Shown here piece after piece: positions 31,427-40,470 of a DNA stretch of 64,000 nt. Source of the DNA: Diaporthe sp. PMI_573. Its lineage: Eukaryota; Ascomycota; Sordariomycetes; Diaporthales; Diaporthaceae. The stretch is taken from contig JAJTUP010000010.1 in NCBI GenBank assembly GCA_021399435.1, positions 372,001 through 436,000 on the forward strand, in the 5' to 3' direction. The position numbers and the translations under genes were made by a program. Every line of letters starts with the position of its first letter. The first letter of the stretch is position 1. The notes below the pieces were generated by a model. The model searched no databases and was not told where the DNA came from. It worked only from the letters and a program-made list of their open reading frames with translations.

Positions 31427-32860
31427 ATGCCGCCGAGGAAGACCTATCCGCTCGCAAGCCGACGATCCGTCCGACTGAACCGCGAGTCTGCTGGAGGAGC
31501 GATCAACGGCTTAGAAAGTGTAGGAGGGACGGCCCCTGATACCGACTCGACCATTGAGCAAGAAGACTCAGCCAACGACGCAAGTCTGGTGCTCCCCAGC
31601 ATTGAAGTCATTCCTGACAACTCGAACGACGAGTCCGATTCAGCAAGGACTAGCGGGACCACCACACCGATACCGACCCCAATTGAACACGACACTGCAC
31701 CTGAGATGGCCGACGACGAAGTCCAAGCTCAGCTCGCGCAGATCCAAGCTGAGCTCACACGCCTACGCGCCGAGAACGTGCAGCTCAAGGCTGCAATCGA
31801 CAGCAACGGTAATGACAACGGCAATGGTCGCAACAATGCCCGACCACGTGAGGCTACCCCCGACGTGAGTGCGTTTGGTGGCAAGACCTTCACCCCGATT
31901 GGTATAGCCGCGCGGGCTGCCTTCAAACCCTATGGCCAGGACCAAGACGCTGTTAACCCCGACTACGACCGAAAGGCTAAACCTACGGCCACCGACCCTG
32001 GCAGGTTTGGGGGTGACAAGAACGAGTTTGACAGTTGGGTTGCCCGATTGGCTGACAAGTTTAAGATCGATAATGACACATTCAAGAACGAATATGCCCG
32101 GATGGCTCTCGTCCATAGCCTGACGACCGATCGTGCCAATAAGATGATCAAGACTCGATACCTATCTGAGACTAACCCTTATTCGGGCGTGGCCGAAATG
32201 ATCCAGGTACTAGCAACGGTGTACCACAACTCGAACCAAGCTTCCGACGCTCGTAAGGCTCTGGCTAAGATGATGTATGAGCCGGGAGGCAAAACCGATA
32301 TCTTCCAGTTTATTTCGGACATCAACGCCCTAGCCGACGAAGCTGGCATCGCCGACGCTGAACGTAAAGCCACCCTATGGGAACACATCCCACCTGGTCT
32401 TGACAACCGTCTGCTTAGTGACAGCAAAGACCCCGACATTTCCTACGAACGCTTCACCCGTAACGTCGCCGACGCCGCCCACAGCCAACAACGCCATTAC
32501 GAACTGAACCAGGAGCGTCGCCGTAAGAAGGATAGCTCTAATACCAACGACCCCAACGACCGTAAATCATCTTCTCACTTGCCTAAGTCTCGTAACAACC
32601 ACCGACCTAAACCCGATTCCAACCCAAAGGCTTCTAACGGCAAACCTGTTACCGTCCTAACCGCTCACCGCGCCCTCACGGAGGATGAAAAGCGCGTCCA
32701 CTGGGATGCTAACTCCTGCTTCATTTGCGGCAAGGTTGGCCACAAAGGCGCTGCTTGCCCGGACCGCGAGAAGCTCCCGACAGTCAAGTCTATCAAGGCT
32801 AAGGAGAAGGATGCTAAGGCAGAGGAAACGAGCTCGAGCGATGAGTCGGAAAACGAGTAG
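31427..32860 (+). CDS. gag: retrotransposon Gag
   Basis: 477 residues in one frame from ATG at 31427 to TAG at 32858-32860. The N-terminal 90 residues are Ser/Thr/Asp-rich, followed by a coiled-coil-like stretch (AQLAQIQAELTRLRAENVQLK). The central part (FGGDKNEFDSWVARLADKFK ... ANKMIKTRYL) has the retrotransposon gag capsid pattern. Near the C-terminus is a CCHC zinc knuckle (CFICGKVGHKGAAC), which binds RNA. It forms the virus-like particle in the cytoplasm. Pol follows in another frame after a 29-base gap, so Gag and Pol are not simply joined by read-through. Confidence 0.93.
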   Translation: MPPRKTYPLASRRSVRLNRESAGGAINGLESVGGTAPDTDSTIEQEDSANDASLVLPSIEVIPDNSNDESDSARTSGTTTPIPTPIEHDTAPEMADDEVQAQLAQIQAELTRLRAENVQLKAAIDSNGNDNGNGRNNARPREATPDVSAFGGKTFTPIGIAARAAFKPYGQDQDAVNPDYDRKAKPTATDPGRFGGDKNEFDSWVARLADKFKIDNDTFKNEYARMALVHSLTTDRANKMIKTRYLSETNPYSGVAEMIQVLATVYHNSNQASDARKALAKMMYEPGGKTDIFQFISDINALADEAGIADAERKATLWEHIPPGLDNRLLSDSKDPDISYERFTRNVADAAHSQQRHYELNQERRRKKDSSNTNDPNDRKSSSHLPKSRNNHRPKPDSNPKASNGKPVTVLTAHRALTEDEKRVHWDANSCFICGKVGHKGAACPDREKLPTVKSIKAKEKDAKAEETSSSDESENE

Positions 32861-32887
32861 GACCACCGGAAGTCTCTACGGTGGTCC
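32860..32887 (+). promoter_or_regulatory. hairpin at the gag stop / pol start
   Basis: A perfect 9-bp inverted repeat GGACCACCG / CGGTGGTCC with a 10-base loop begins with the last base of the gag TAG and ends 2 bases before the first pol ATG at 32890. Its position suggests a role in recoding or re-initiation. Confidence 0.7.
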
Positions 32888-32889
32888 CT

Positions 32890-35800
32890 ATGTACACAAC
32901 AGTCCAGATCGGGAGAGAGAATCCCACCTCCTTCCTCATTAATGCTCAACTTAAGAAGCATGGTGAAGAAGTGCCGATCAAAGCCCTTTGTGATACTGGA
33001 GCAGAAGCCCGACTGCTAGTCAGTCCCTCAGTAGCTCAGCGTGCGGTGGAGCAGCTGGGCGCCCGTCTTAAGAAGCTCAAACGACCTATCACCTTGACCG
33101 ACTACCGCCAACAAGAAGCCGGCCGCATCACCTACATCCTCAAAACATCACTGTGTGTAGACGGTCGAACGTTCCCTGATGAATCGTTCTGGGTCACCGA
33201 AACAGGCTATGACGTATTCATTGGTCTAGACTGGTTTGTAGAAAAAGATGTCTGGCTACACCCCCGGACAAGGACATTGGAATGGCCAGAAGACAAAAAG
33301 AGCCTCGCCCACGAAAAGTGCGACCAACCGATATCTATCGACCCAGTCGTCAACGTAGCAGCCCTTCAAGCCCAGATCAATGACGACCCGCGACAAGCGC
33401 GGTGGAGGGATAAGCCGCTACCTGGCGAGCCTATACTCCTCGAGCTATCTAAGCCACAACAGATTACGGGAATCGCTGGAATCAACCCATCGTGGAGGAC
33501 CAATAGAGGCGAGAAGATACCTTTTCCCCTAGACGAGGACCCAGGACACGTTCAATTGGTCCGCGAACGGTTACCACTACGGTTACGCCACCTCGAGGGT
33601 TTCTTTTCGAAGAAGGCCTCTACCAAACTCCCGCCCCGGCGACCCGGGTACGATGTGACGCTCGAACTGAAGAATCCGTTGACCGGCTCACCTCCGACCT
33701 TCCGCACACCGATCGGATTGATTCCACTGGAGAAGGAAACAACAGACGAACTCTTGAAGATTGGGTTTATCGAGCGATGTATGGAGCCCAAGGCAGCGTC
33801 AGTCCTCTTCGTACCAAAGCCACACTCTACGGACAAGCGCTTTTGTATTGATTACCGCTGGATCAACCAATTCTTGAAGGACCGTTTGGTCCCCGCACCT
33901 GATGTCAACGGGACAGTGGCTGGGTGCCGCAACGCTAAGAGATTCTCTAAGATTGATATCATCAGGGCCTTCAACCGACTCCGTATGGCCGTGAACTCTG
34001 AACACTTGACAGCGTTTCGTACACGCCAGGGTACATTCCAGTGGAAGGTTCTGCCTTTCGGCCTTAAGGTTGGGCCGGCTTGGTGGCAGGATTTCATTAA
34101 TGCCCAATTGAACGAACTCCTAGACCTATTTGCGAGCGCCTACGCCGACGATGTTCTGATCTATTCAGATGAGGAAGACGAAGAAGTCCACTGGGTACAG
34201 GTGGAGGAAGTGATACACCGACTGAGCCAAGCCGATCTTCAAGGGGACATCAAGAAGTCCCGATTTAACGTCACGACGATAGACTACCTCGGCATTGTGA
34301 TGGAAGCCGGGGTAGGTGTTCGCATCGACCCTGAGAAAGTGAAGGCTATTCACAACTGGAAATTCGAAGACCTCAAGTCGAAGACCGCGATCCGCTCATT
34401 CCTAGGCCTCTGCAACTATATTCGCGTATTCTGCCATCACGCGAGCGGCACCGCAGAGCCTCTTAACCGTTTACTCAAGAAGGATGTGCCCTTTAGCTGC
34501 GGCCCCGAGCAACAAGCTGCCTTTGAAGAACTCAAACGACTCGCGTGCGAAGCGCCTGTGATGGCCTTCTTCGTACCGGGTCGAGAAACGAAAGTCGAGA
34601 CTGACGCCTCACGTAACGCCACTGGAGGAGTTATCTGGCAGAAGCAACCTGACGGCGAGTGGAAGCCGGTGGGTTACTTCTCCAAGACAATGACCCCGGC
34701 CGAGAGAGCCTACCCGATCCAGGACCGCGAATTACTCGCTGTGGTACAAACCCTTGAGCAATACCAGCCTGAACTACTCGGAATGAAGTTCTTCGTCCTG
34801 ACTGACCACCAAGCGCTCGTGTATTACTCGACAAAACGAGTCCTCTCTACCCGGCAAGTCCGCTGGGCAGACTTCCTCTCGAACTTCGACATCACATTCC
34901 AGTACCGACCGGGCAAGGATAACGTTGCTGCTGATGCCCTCTCACGAAAGACTGCCGATCTCCCTACTGTCAAAGCCCGTGAGCAAGAAGAACGCACAAT
35001 GGCGCTGATCCCGCCCGAGAAGATTAAACCTGCGATCAACGCAGCCGAGGTTGCGTTGACACCCTATACGGTTCAGGGTTCCGACCTCGTCGACCTCATC
35101 AAGGTCGAGAATGAGAAACAAGAACTCGGCTCATATGAAGGCAAATTGATCGTCCCGGAACTCACGAGCAATGGCCAACTCTTTCTACGTACCGCTCTGA
35201 TCCGCGAGGCTCACGAACCCAAGATCTTCGCCCACCCAGGGCAGAACAAGACGATCGAGGCAATCCGCCGCCAATACCACTGGGAGGGATTGAACAAGGA
35301 TGTCCGACGCTACGTGAAGAATTGCCACAAGTGCGGCCGCAACAAGGGGCGGCATGACCGTAGCCCAGGACTCCTACGCCCATTACCTATTCCGAACCAC
35401 GTGTGGGAGCACGTGGCCGTCGATGGCAAAGATATGCCGCCTGACCGCCATAGCTACAATTACGTATGGGTTTTTATTTGCAAATTTAGCAGGATCTTAG
35501 CTACGCTACCGGGACGAAAGACTGATACGGCGGAAGACCTGGCAAAGCGGTACTACCGCCACCTATATCGTTTCCTTGGTGTTCCTTGGATCTGGATCTC
35601 TGATAACGCAGGCCCGTTCATCTCTGAGTTTATGGCAACGATCAACAAACTCACAGGCACGAAGCACCGTCACGGTAGTCCTCTCCATCCGCAGACCCAA
35701 GGCGCGATTGAGATTACCAACCAGGAACTTGACCAGAAGTTGCGCTTCTATATTGACAAATACCAGACCGACTGGAGTGTCCACCTCCCGGCCTTCGACT

Positions 35801-36606
35801 TCGGCCATAATGCCTCGTGGCACTCTAGCATCGACATGGCCCCGCTCAAAGTTGCCCTAGGCGCTGACCCGCGCAATCCCCTCTCAACCGACCTGCCTAC
35901 GATTGATATCGACTCGCATCAAAAGAAGAAAGCCTTGGAGATCATACAACAAACAAAGGAAGTACAAGACCTAGCACGCAAGAACGCAGAAGCGTCCCAG
36001 GAAAAGCAGGCCAGGCAAGCGAATAAGAAACGACGGATGGTCGACTTTAAGATCAACGACTATGTATTCCTCAAGAAGAAGGGCTTTACAACTACAGCTC
36101 CTACAACGAGACTGGAGTCACAATGGACAGGGCCGTGGCAAGTACTGGAAGAACGCGGCCACAGTTACGCCCTGGACCTTCCTGCATCCTTCCGTGGTAG
36201 GAACCTCTTCCACGCTGACCGCCTACGGAAAGCGGCAATGGACCCCTTACCGCAGCAACGACGAGAACCGCCGCCGCCCGAGGAGATCAACGGCGAAGCC
36301 GAGTGGGCAGTCACTAAGATCCTCGCGTCCAGACTGACAGGCCGCAACAAGGTACTGGAGTACCAAGTCGAGTGGCAAGGCTGTGACCCTGACGACACGT
36401 GGTACCCAGCTGGGAACTTCAAGAACGCTGCAGTGACACTGGAAAAGTTCCACCAAGAATATCCTGACGCAGCTGGACCACCAATCAAGCTACAGGAATG
36501 GATACGCGCCGCCGCTGAAGACCGTGACGACCAACCGCACAACGATGATAACATAGCTGACCACGGAGAGAAGAACCCCCGACGTAAGCAACGACGACAC
36601 ATATGA
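32890..36606 (+). CDS. pol: retrotransposon Pol polyprotein with chromodomain
   Basis: 1238 residues from the ATG at 32890; the frame is open from somewhat earlier. Domains in order: aspartic protease with DTGAEA (about residue 34); reverse transcriptase with SKIDIIRAFNRLR and the catalytic YADDVLIYS (about 418); RNase H with ETDASRNATGG (about 570); integrase zinc-binding region (HPGQNKTIEAIRR ... CHKCGR, about 780-815); and the integrase core with its D, D, E residues in AVDGKD, SDNAGPF and EITNQEL (about 843-940). A chromodomain at about 1138-1190 (EYQVEWQG ... DTWYPAGNF) is expected to steer integration to heterochromatin by binding methylated histone H3. No stops or frameshifts, so it is potentially functional. 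Confidence 0.95.
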   Translation: MYTTVQIGRENPTSFLINAQLKKHGEEVPIKALCDTGAEARLLVSPSVAQRAVEQLGARLKKLKRPITLTDYRQQEAGRITYILKTSLCVDGRTFPDESFWVTETGYDVFIGLDWFVEKDVWLHPRTRTLEWPEDKKSLAHEKCDQPISIDPVVNVAALQAQINDDPRQARWRDKPLPGEPILLELSKPQQITGIAGINPSWRTNRGEKIPFPLDEDPGHVQLVRERLPLRLRHLEGFFSKKASTKLPPRRPGYDVTLELKNPLTGSPPTFRTPIGLIPLEKETTDELLKIGFIERCMEPKAASVLFVPKPHSTDKRFCIDYRWINQFLKDRLVPAPDVNGTVAGCRNAKRFSKIDIIRAFNRLRMAVNSEHLTAFRTRQGTFQWKVLPFGLKVGPAWWQDFINAQLNELLDLFASAYADDVLIYSDEEDEEVHWVQVEEVIHRLSQADLQGDIKKSRFNVTTIDYLGIVMEAGVGVRIDPEKVKAIHNWKFEDLKSKTAIRSFLGLCNYIRVFCHHASGTAEPLNRLLKKDVPFSCGPEQQAAFEELKRLACEAPVMAFFVPGRETKVETDASRNATGGVIWQKQPDGEWKPVGYFSKTMTPAERAYPIQDRELLAVVQTLEQYQPELLGMKFFVLTDHQALVYYSTKRVLSTRQVRWADFLSNFDITFQYRPGKDNVAADALSRKTADLPTVKAREQEERTMALIPPEKIKPAINAAEVALTPYTVQGSDLVDLIKVENEKQELGSYEGKLIVPELTSNGQLFLRTALIREAHEPKIFAHPGQNKTIEAIRRQYHWEGLNKDVRRYVKNCHKCGRNKGRHDRSPGLLRPLPIPNHVWEHVAVDGKDMPPDRHSYNYVWVFICKFSRILATLPGRKTDTAEDLAKRYYRHLYRFLGVPWIWISDNAGPFISEFMATINKLTGTKHRHGSPLHPQTQGAIEITNQELDQKLRFYIDKYQTDWSVHLPAFDFGHNASWHSSIDMAPLKVALGADPRNPLSTDLPTIDIDSHQKKKALEIIQQTKEVQDLARKNAEASQEKQARQANKKRRMVDFKINDYVFLKKKGFTTTAPTTRLESQWTGPWQVLEERGHSYALDLPASFRGRNLFHADRLRKAAMDPLPQQRREPPPPEEINGEAEWAVTKILASRLTGRNKVLEYQVEWQGCDPDDTWYPAGNFKNAAVTLEKFHQEYPDAAGPPIKLQEWIRAAAEDRDDQPHNDDNIADHGEKNPRRKQRRHI

Positions 36607-36644
36607 TCAAACCCCGTATAGTCTACTGCGTCGATATACGAGGT

Positions 36645-36658
36645 TTGGCGGGGGGTAG
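36645..36658 (+). other. polypurine-like tract before the 3' LTR
   Basis: The G-rich run TGGCGGGGGGTAG directly abuts the 3' LTR, where the plus-strand primer of LTR elements lies. It is not purely purine, so the exact extent is uncertain. Confidence 0.5.
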
Positions 36659-36862
36659 TGTGACGACGACGGAACCCTAACCCTGGATGGCCAGGTGGGG
36701 CATGCAAGCACGCGATCTAGCGTGCAGGCCAACGCGCTTGACTTCTCGTCGCGCCCGCGGTAAAGGCTGCGGCCTTTTCTTTCTCTTGCTTCCCTAGAGT
36801 AGAATCTTCGTCCATAGTGCCAATTCAAGGTGTTCACGCCCTCTGCAACGCTGGCCGTGACA
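36659..36862 (+). repeat. 3' LTR
   Basis: 204 bp, identical by eye to 30975-31178, followed by the target duplication GTAAA. Confidence 0.95.
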
Positions 36863-36887
36863 GTAAAGTGCTTCTGCCGTTTAAACA

Positions 36888-37385
36888 CAGAATTTGCTAA
36901 CTAATATACTAAAAGAATGGCCCTTGTGAGCTTCGAAGAAGCTATCTATACAATATTTCTAATGAATTAAGTTATATACTTTTTGGGTAAGAAATAAGGG
37001 TAATGTAGAAGTATGAAGTTAGGGTCTTAAAATAGCCCAAAAAATTGACTCACGGCCACCAAACTTATCTGCCGGCGTGCACGCCCCATAGGCACTTAGA
37101 GAAAATCCAGTGCCAAGTCTAGGGTGTAATGGGCTCTGCACTAGGCACGATGGTCCGGTGAACTGGGAAGGCCAACATGTGTATTAGGTGTAGGTCTGGT
37201 GTAAGACTAATTCTTGCCCCCCTCTAGACTGAGGCGTGGGGGCTTCGGGCCCTTTTCTAGACGTGGGGGCTTTGGGCCCTTCCGTCGGGGCCTTTCGCCG
37301 GGGCTTCCGCGTGGCTTCAGCCCGGGCGTTACATAGGGTAACTCTCTGCGTGCAGCGCCCACACAAGCGTTTCCGTTTAACACTT
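36888..37385 (+). repeat. dispersed repeat family, copy A
   Basis: Shares with copies at about 40085-40470 (same strand) and 61024-61535 (opposite strand) the landmarks TGGGTAAGAAATAAGGGTAA, GACTCACGGCCACCAAACT, GGCGTGCACGCC and CGTTTCCGTTTAAC. This copy has about 230 bp extra between the last two landmarks. No coding capacity; probably a decayed transposon. Ends are approximate. Confidence 0.7.
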
Positions 37386-37668
37386 TCTTTTAAATATTGA
37401 AAAGATTGCCAATATAGATTTAAGGGCCGTTAAAAAGGCTATATGCCTGGCCGGGCTATAGCTAATTAGAAGGGCCGGTCTAGCTTAGTCAGCAGAAGGG
37501 CTGGCTACTATACTACGTGCTTTGGCGCTTCTAATGGCGATGGCTTCCTTTCTTCCTTCCATAGCAAGAATCAAACCCGTACCCAAACAGTACGGCTTTT
37601 GCTCGCCTATTTACACGTGCAAAGACCCATGACCTACAGCATCAGGGCCGTACCAACACTAACCCTAA

Positions 37669-37860
37669 CTAACTTTCAATGACAACGTGGGTATAGGGAT
37701 GGACCACTCCGTCCTCCTCCTCTGTAATCTCGAATTAGCTCGCAACTCTTAGTAGACCATGATCAGTCGTAGCCATATGCTTACCGGCCTGAGGCGCCAC
37801 GTAGGGGACCGCGACCACCGAGTATGCATACGCAAGGACGAGGGTGAGGATGAACTTCAT
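37669..37860 (-). CDS. tiny secreted peptide (42 residues), possible RiPP precursor
   Basis: Two exons (37785-37860 and 37669-37721) flank a 63-bp intron (GTAAGC ... TTACAG); 129 coding bases give 42 residues. The first 18-20 residues (MKFILTLVLAYAYSVVAV) are a clean signal peptide. The rest is a short acidic stretch (AEEEDG) and a tail ending HPYTHVVIES. There is no cysteine and no repeated core or KR cleavage site. It is divergent from a UstYa-type gene 630 bp away, and UstYa-family enzymes modify ribosomally made secretory peptides in dikaritin pathways. That is the only reason to suspect a RiPP precursor; it could equally be a truncated secreted-protein gene next to repeats. Confidence 0.45.
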
Positions 37861-38489
37861 GGTAACTTGCTGTCAGGGATATAAAAATAGGAGTATAGTT
37901 GCGGCAGTAGCTTAGATGAGGTCTGGTTTGGAAGGTGTGTATTGCATAGAACCTCCCAAGCGAACAGCGGAGACTTTATACCTTTCGCTGCATCCAAAGT
38001 CGGTCTCTCGAGGGCGTGCTACCGTCGCCGGACGTGCTTCCGATATCCTAGAATGCTGGGTCATTGCAAGTTCCGGCGACACAAGGACCTAACCATACGG
38101 ATGACTCTCTGCTGACGTGATTTCTGACGTGAGAGTCCAAATCCTTCTCTTGGGTTACATGGCGATCCGGCTGGGACCAACCACATCGGGTATCGTAAAC
38201 GAGCAGGCGAATGGAGTAAGACAAGAGGGGTCTTTACAAAGAGTAATGCTGCTATTGGGTCCGAATAGTAATGGGGAACGGCGACTAGTGCTATCGTCAC
38301 GCGCCCTTGCAGGCTCTAGGCACTCTCTAGAGTAAGAGAAGTAGGGGGGGGGGAGTCCGATGTCAGGATCACATCAAATCGCCTTGAATGCTTAGTGATT
38401 TCGTCCATGGCACCGTTCCTCATCATCTCGACCATTTCACCCAAGGTCTATACAGCCGGGGAATATTACTTTCTATCTTCACAGTCACA
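37861..38489. promoter_or_regulatory. divergent intergenic region between peptide and UstYa-like gene
   Basis: 629 bp that must carry both promoters. A run of ten G lies at about 38344-38353. No specific factor site could be assigned. Confidence 0.35.
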
Positions 38490-39605
38490 ATGCACACCCT
38501 TTGGCGGTCCCAGAAGCAGCCCAGCTATGCCCCCCTCGAGGGCGGCTCTGCTGATCAGCTTGATCTAGAATCAGAGCCGGCGGACGATAAGCTGCAAAGT
38601 CGGACGGCCAAGACGTTCACCTGTCGCAGATCTCTCTCTCCCTATCTTGTCCACGTAGCTCTGATACTCGTGTATACCGTCATTTTCTTTGTTGCGAACC
38701 AATCGCGAGCAAGATGGACAGACAGAGAGTTCACGCGAGCCAGTATGACAGCTAGCTTCTCCCCCAGATACCGGACCGAGACATACTGACACCTTCGCCA
38801 TAGCACTAAGCGCCGACCAGTATGAGCCTCGCGTTTTCGATGGATTTCGTCTGCAAGATATAGACCGCTATTTTGGCGCGCCGGACGAAAGCATCGAGAG
38901 GAATTGGAAGGGACTTCTCGAGTGTAAGGAGACGTGAAGCCTGAGAAGAAGATGGCTAGGCTAACGACTTTTTCGTAGACGAGAGTGTCCGCGTGCCAGA
39001 GGAGTATTTGGAGCCCGGCCAGCTTGAGAACGCAGTTGAGCTGCCCGGGGGCGGCTACTTTGCATCCCTGTGGATGCACCACGACCTGCGATGCCTGGTA
39101 GGATTCCCCCGCTGGGCTCCGGTCTCATAGCCAGCGCAGGTCTGACACGTTATACAGAAGTCGCTGCACCGGTTGCTCTACCGCGACCACTACGTGCCCA
39201 ATATTACCGACGCCGATAGGAGGATGTCCGAGGTACACGCCGGTAAGTAAGCGCCGACACACGGAAGCTGCATGCCCTTCGCCTACGGTACTGACGTCTG
39301 CTCTGCGCCATGCAGCCCACTGCCTTGATGCCCTTCGCCAGACCATCCAGTGTAATGGCGACATGTCGCTCTTGGTCATGCAATGGACCGACAAAGAAAA
39401 GGTCCCCCAAGTGAATCCTTCGTCTTACTCGCGCCACAAATGCGCCAAATGGGAGGGCTTGCGCGCGTGGGGAAAGGAGCGCACCTTCAATCCCCTCGCC
39501 CCGGGCTTCCTGGTGCATCCTACTCTAGGGCCTGCCTATTCGGACGGGACGGGAACAGGGTTGACTCTCCTCACAGACGAGGAAGCTACTGAGAGGGGCT
39601 ATTGA
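38490..39605 (+). CDS. UstYa-family (DUF3328) oxidase-like protein
   Basis: Five exons: 38490-38742, 38804-38923, 38979-39097, 39158-39242 and 39316-39605; introns of 55-73 bp have proper borders and CTAAC/CTGAC branch points. The 288-residue product starts with about 50 cytoplasmic residues, one membrane anchor (VHVALILVYTVIFFVA) and then a lumenal domain. The two family motifs that bind copper are present: HCLDALRQTIQC and RHKCAKWEGLRAW. UstYa-type proteins make oxidative macrocycles and other changes in fungal RiPPs such as ustiloxin and in some non-ribosomal peptides. An upstream in-frame ATG exists at 38388, but the start at 38490 gives the usual short N-terminus. No other RiPP tailoring gene lies on the right before the repeats. 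Confidence 0.9.
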
Positions 39606-39699
39606 TAGACGTAGGTGCTGGCTCTGCGCGTCTCGACAGAATCACTGGCAAAACGAAACTCTAGTTCAGAAAATCCGGAAGAGAGTTGATCTTTGTATA

Positions 39700-40084
39700 A
39701 TAAAAAGCCTCTTACTGTGGTCTTACCCATACGAGAACTATGGATTATTTGTATTCTTTAAGTTCCTCTACTAAGCTAGAATGGTAATAAGTGTCTTATA
39801 AGGACAAGTAATAATGTATCTTATTAATAATAATAGTAATATTTGCTATATAAAGCTTTAAATAGTAACTTTCTAAGTTATTTTTATAAATTAGTATTAT
39901 ACTAGATACTATTATTTTATATAATAAGTCTTAGTGATAAGCTATATCTATTTATACTAATATTATTAATAAGCTTTTAATTTATTAAAGTCAAAGCTAT
40001 TATAAGATATAAGCTTAATTTAGTTTAGTGTTATTAAATATTATTAAAGTATCTTTATTATATAACTTAAATTTTTTAATTACT
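39700..40084. repeat. AT-rich, probably RIP-degraded block
   Basis: Almost pure A/T with very many TpA steps and no coding frame, beginning shortly after the UstYa-like gene. This is the signature expected where RIP has turned C into T in repeats. Confidence 0.7.
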
Positions 40085-40470
40085 TAAAATAGACTATAAG
40101 TAGTTTCGTGTAATGATTACACTAAACCTTTGTATTGAATTTGAGTGGGCTTCTGTCAGCCCTCCTCACAGTCTCTCCGACATTGTCTCACCCGCGGGCA
40201 CGCGAGGGTTAGCTCATTGGCTTTAAATAGCCAGCCAACCCCAACCCTGACAGTAACCAAACTAAATACAGATAAACTTCATAAATCAGGCTATCTAATG
40301 AACTACGTTACATGCTTTTTTGGGTAAGAAATAAGGGTAATGCAGAGGTACGAAGTTAGGGTCTTAAAACAGACCAAAAAATCGACTCACGGCCACCAAA
40401 CTCATCTTTCGGCGTGCACGCCACGCTAGCACATAGCCGGATTCAAGCGTTTTCGTTTAACAAGATAGGA
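40085..40470 (+). repeat. dispersed repeat family, copy B
   Basis: Contains GTGGGCTTCTGTCAGCCCTC, AATAGCCAGCCAAC, the TGGGTAAGAAATAAGGGTAA landmark and ends near CGTTTAAC. It matches the reverse complement of 61024-61535 over most of its length. Confidence 0.75.

Larger units (their letters stand above)
30975..36862 (+). mobile_element. complete Ty3/gypsy chromovirus LTR retrotransposon
   Basis: 5888 bp bounded by two 204-bp LTRs that start TGTGACG and end GTGACA. The LTRs are identical when compared by eye. The element is flanked by a 5-bp direct repeat GTAAA (30970-30974 and 36863-36867), the target-site duplication made on integration. Gag and pol are both open with all expected domains in the Ty3/gypsy order (protease, RT, RNase H, integrase), plus a C-terminal chromodomain. 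Identical LTRs, an exact target duplication and intact frames point to a very recent, possibly active insertion that has not undergone RIP, unlike the AT-rich relics nearby. Confidence 0.95.

Noticed and set aside
33552..36707. Long minus-strand frames opposite the retrotransposon pol gene
   Set aside because: They are mirror frames of a strongly conserved coding sequence and have no protein-family sense.
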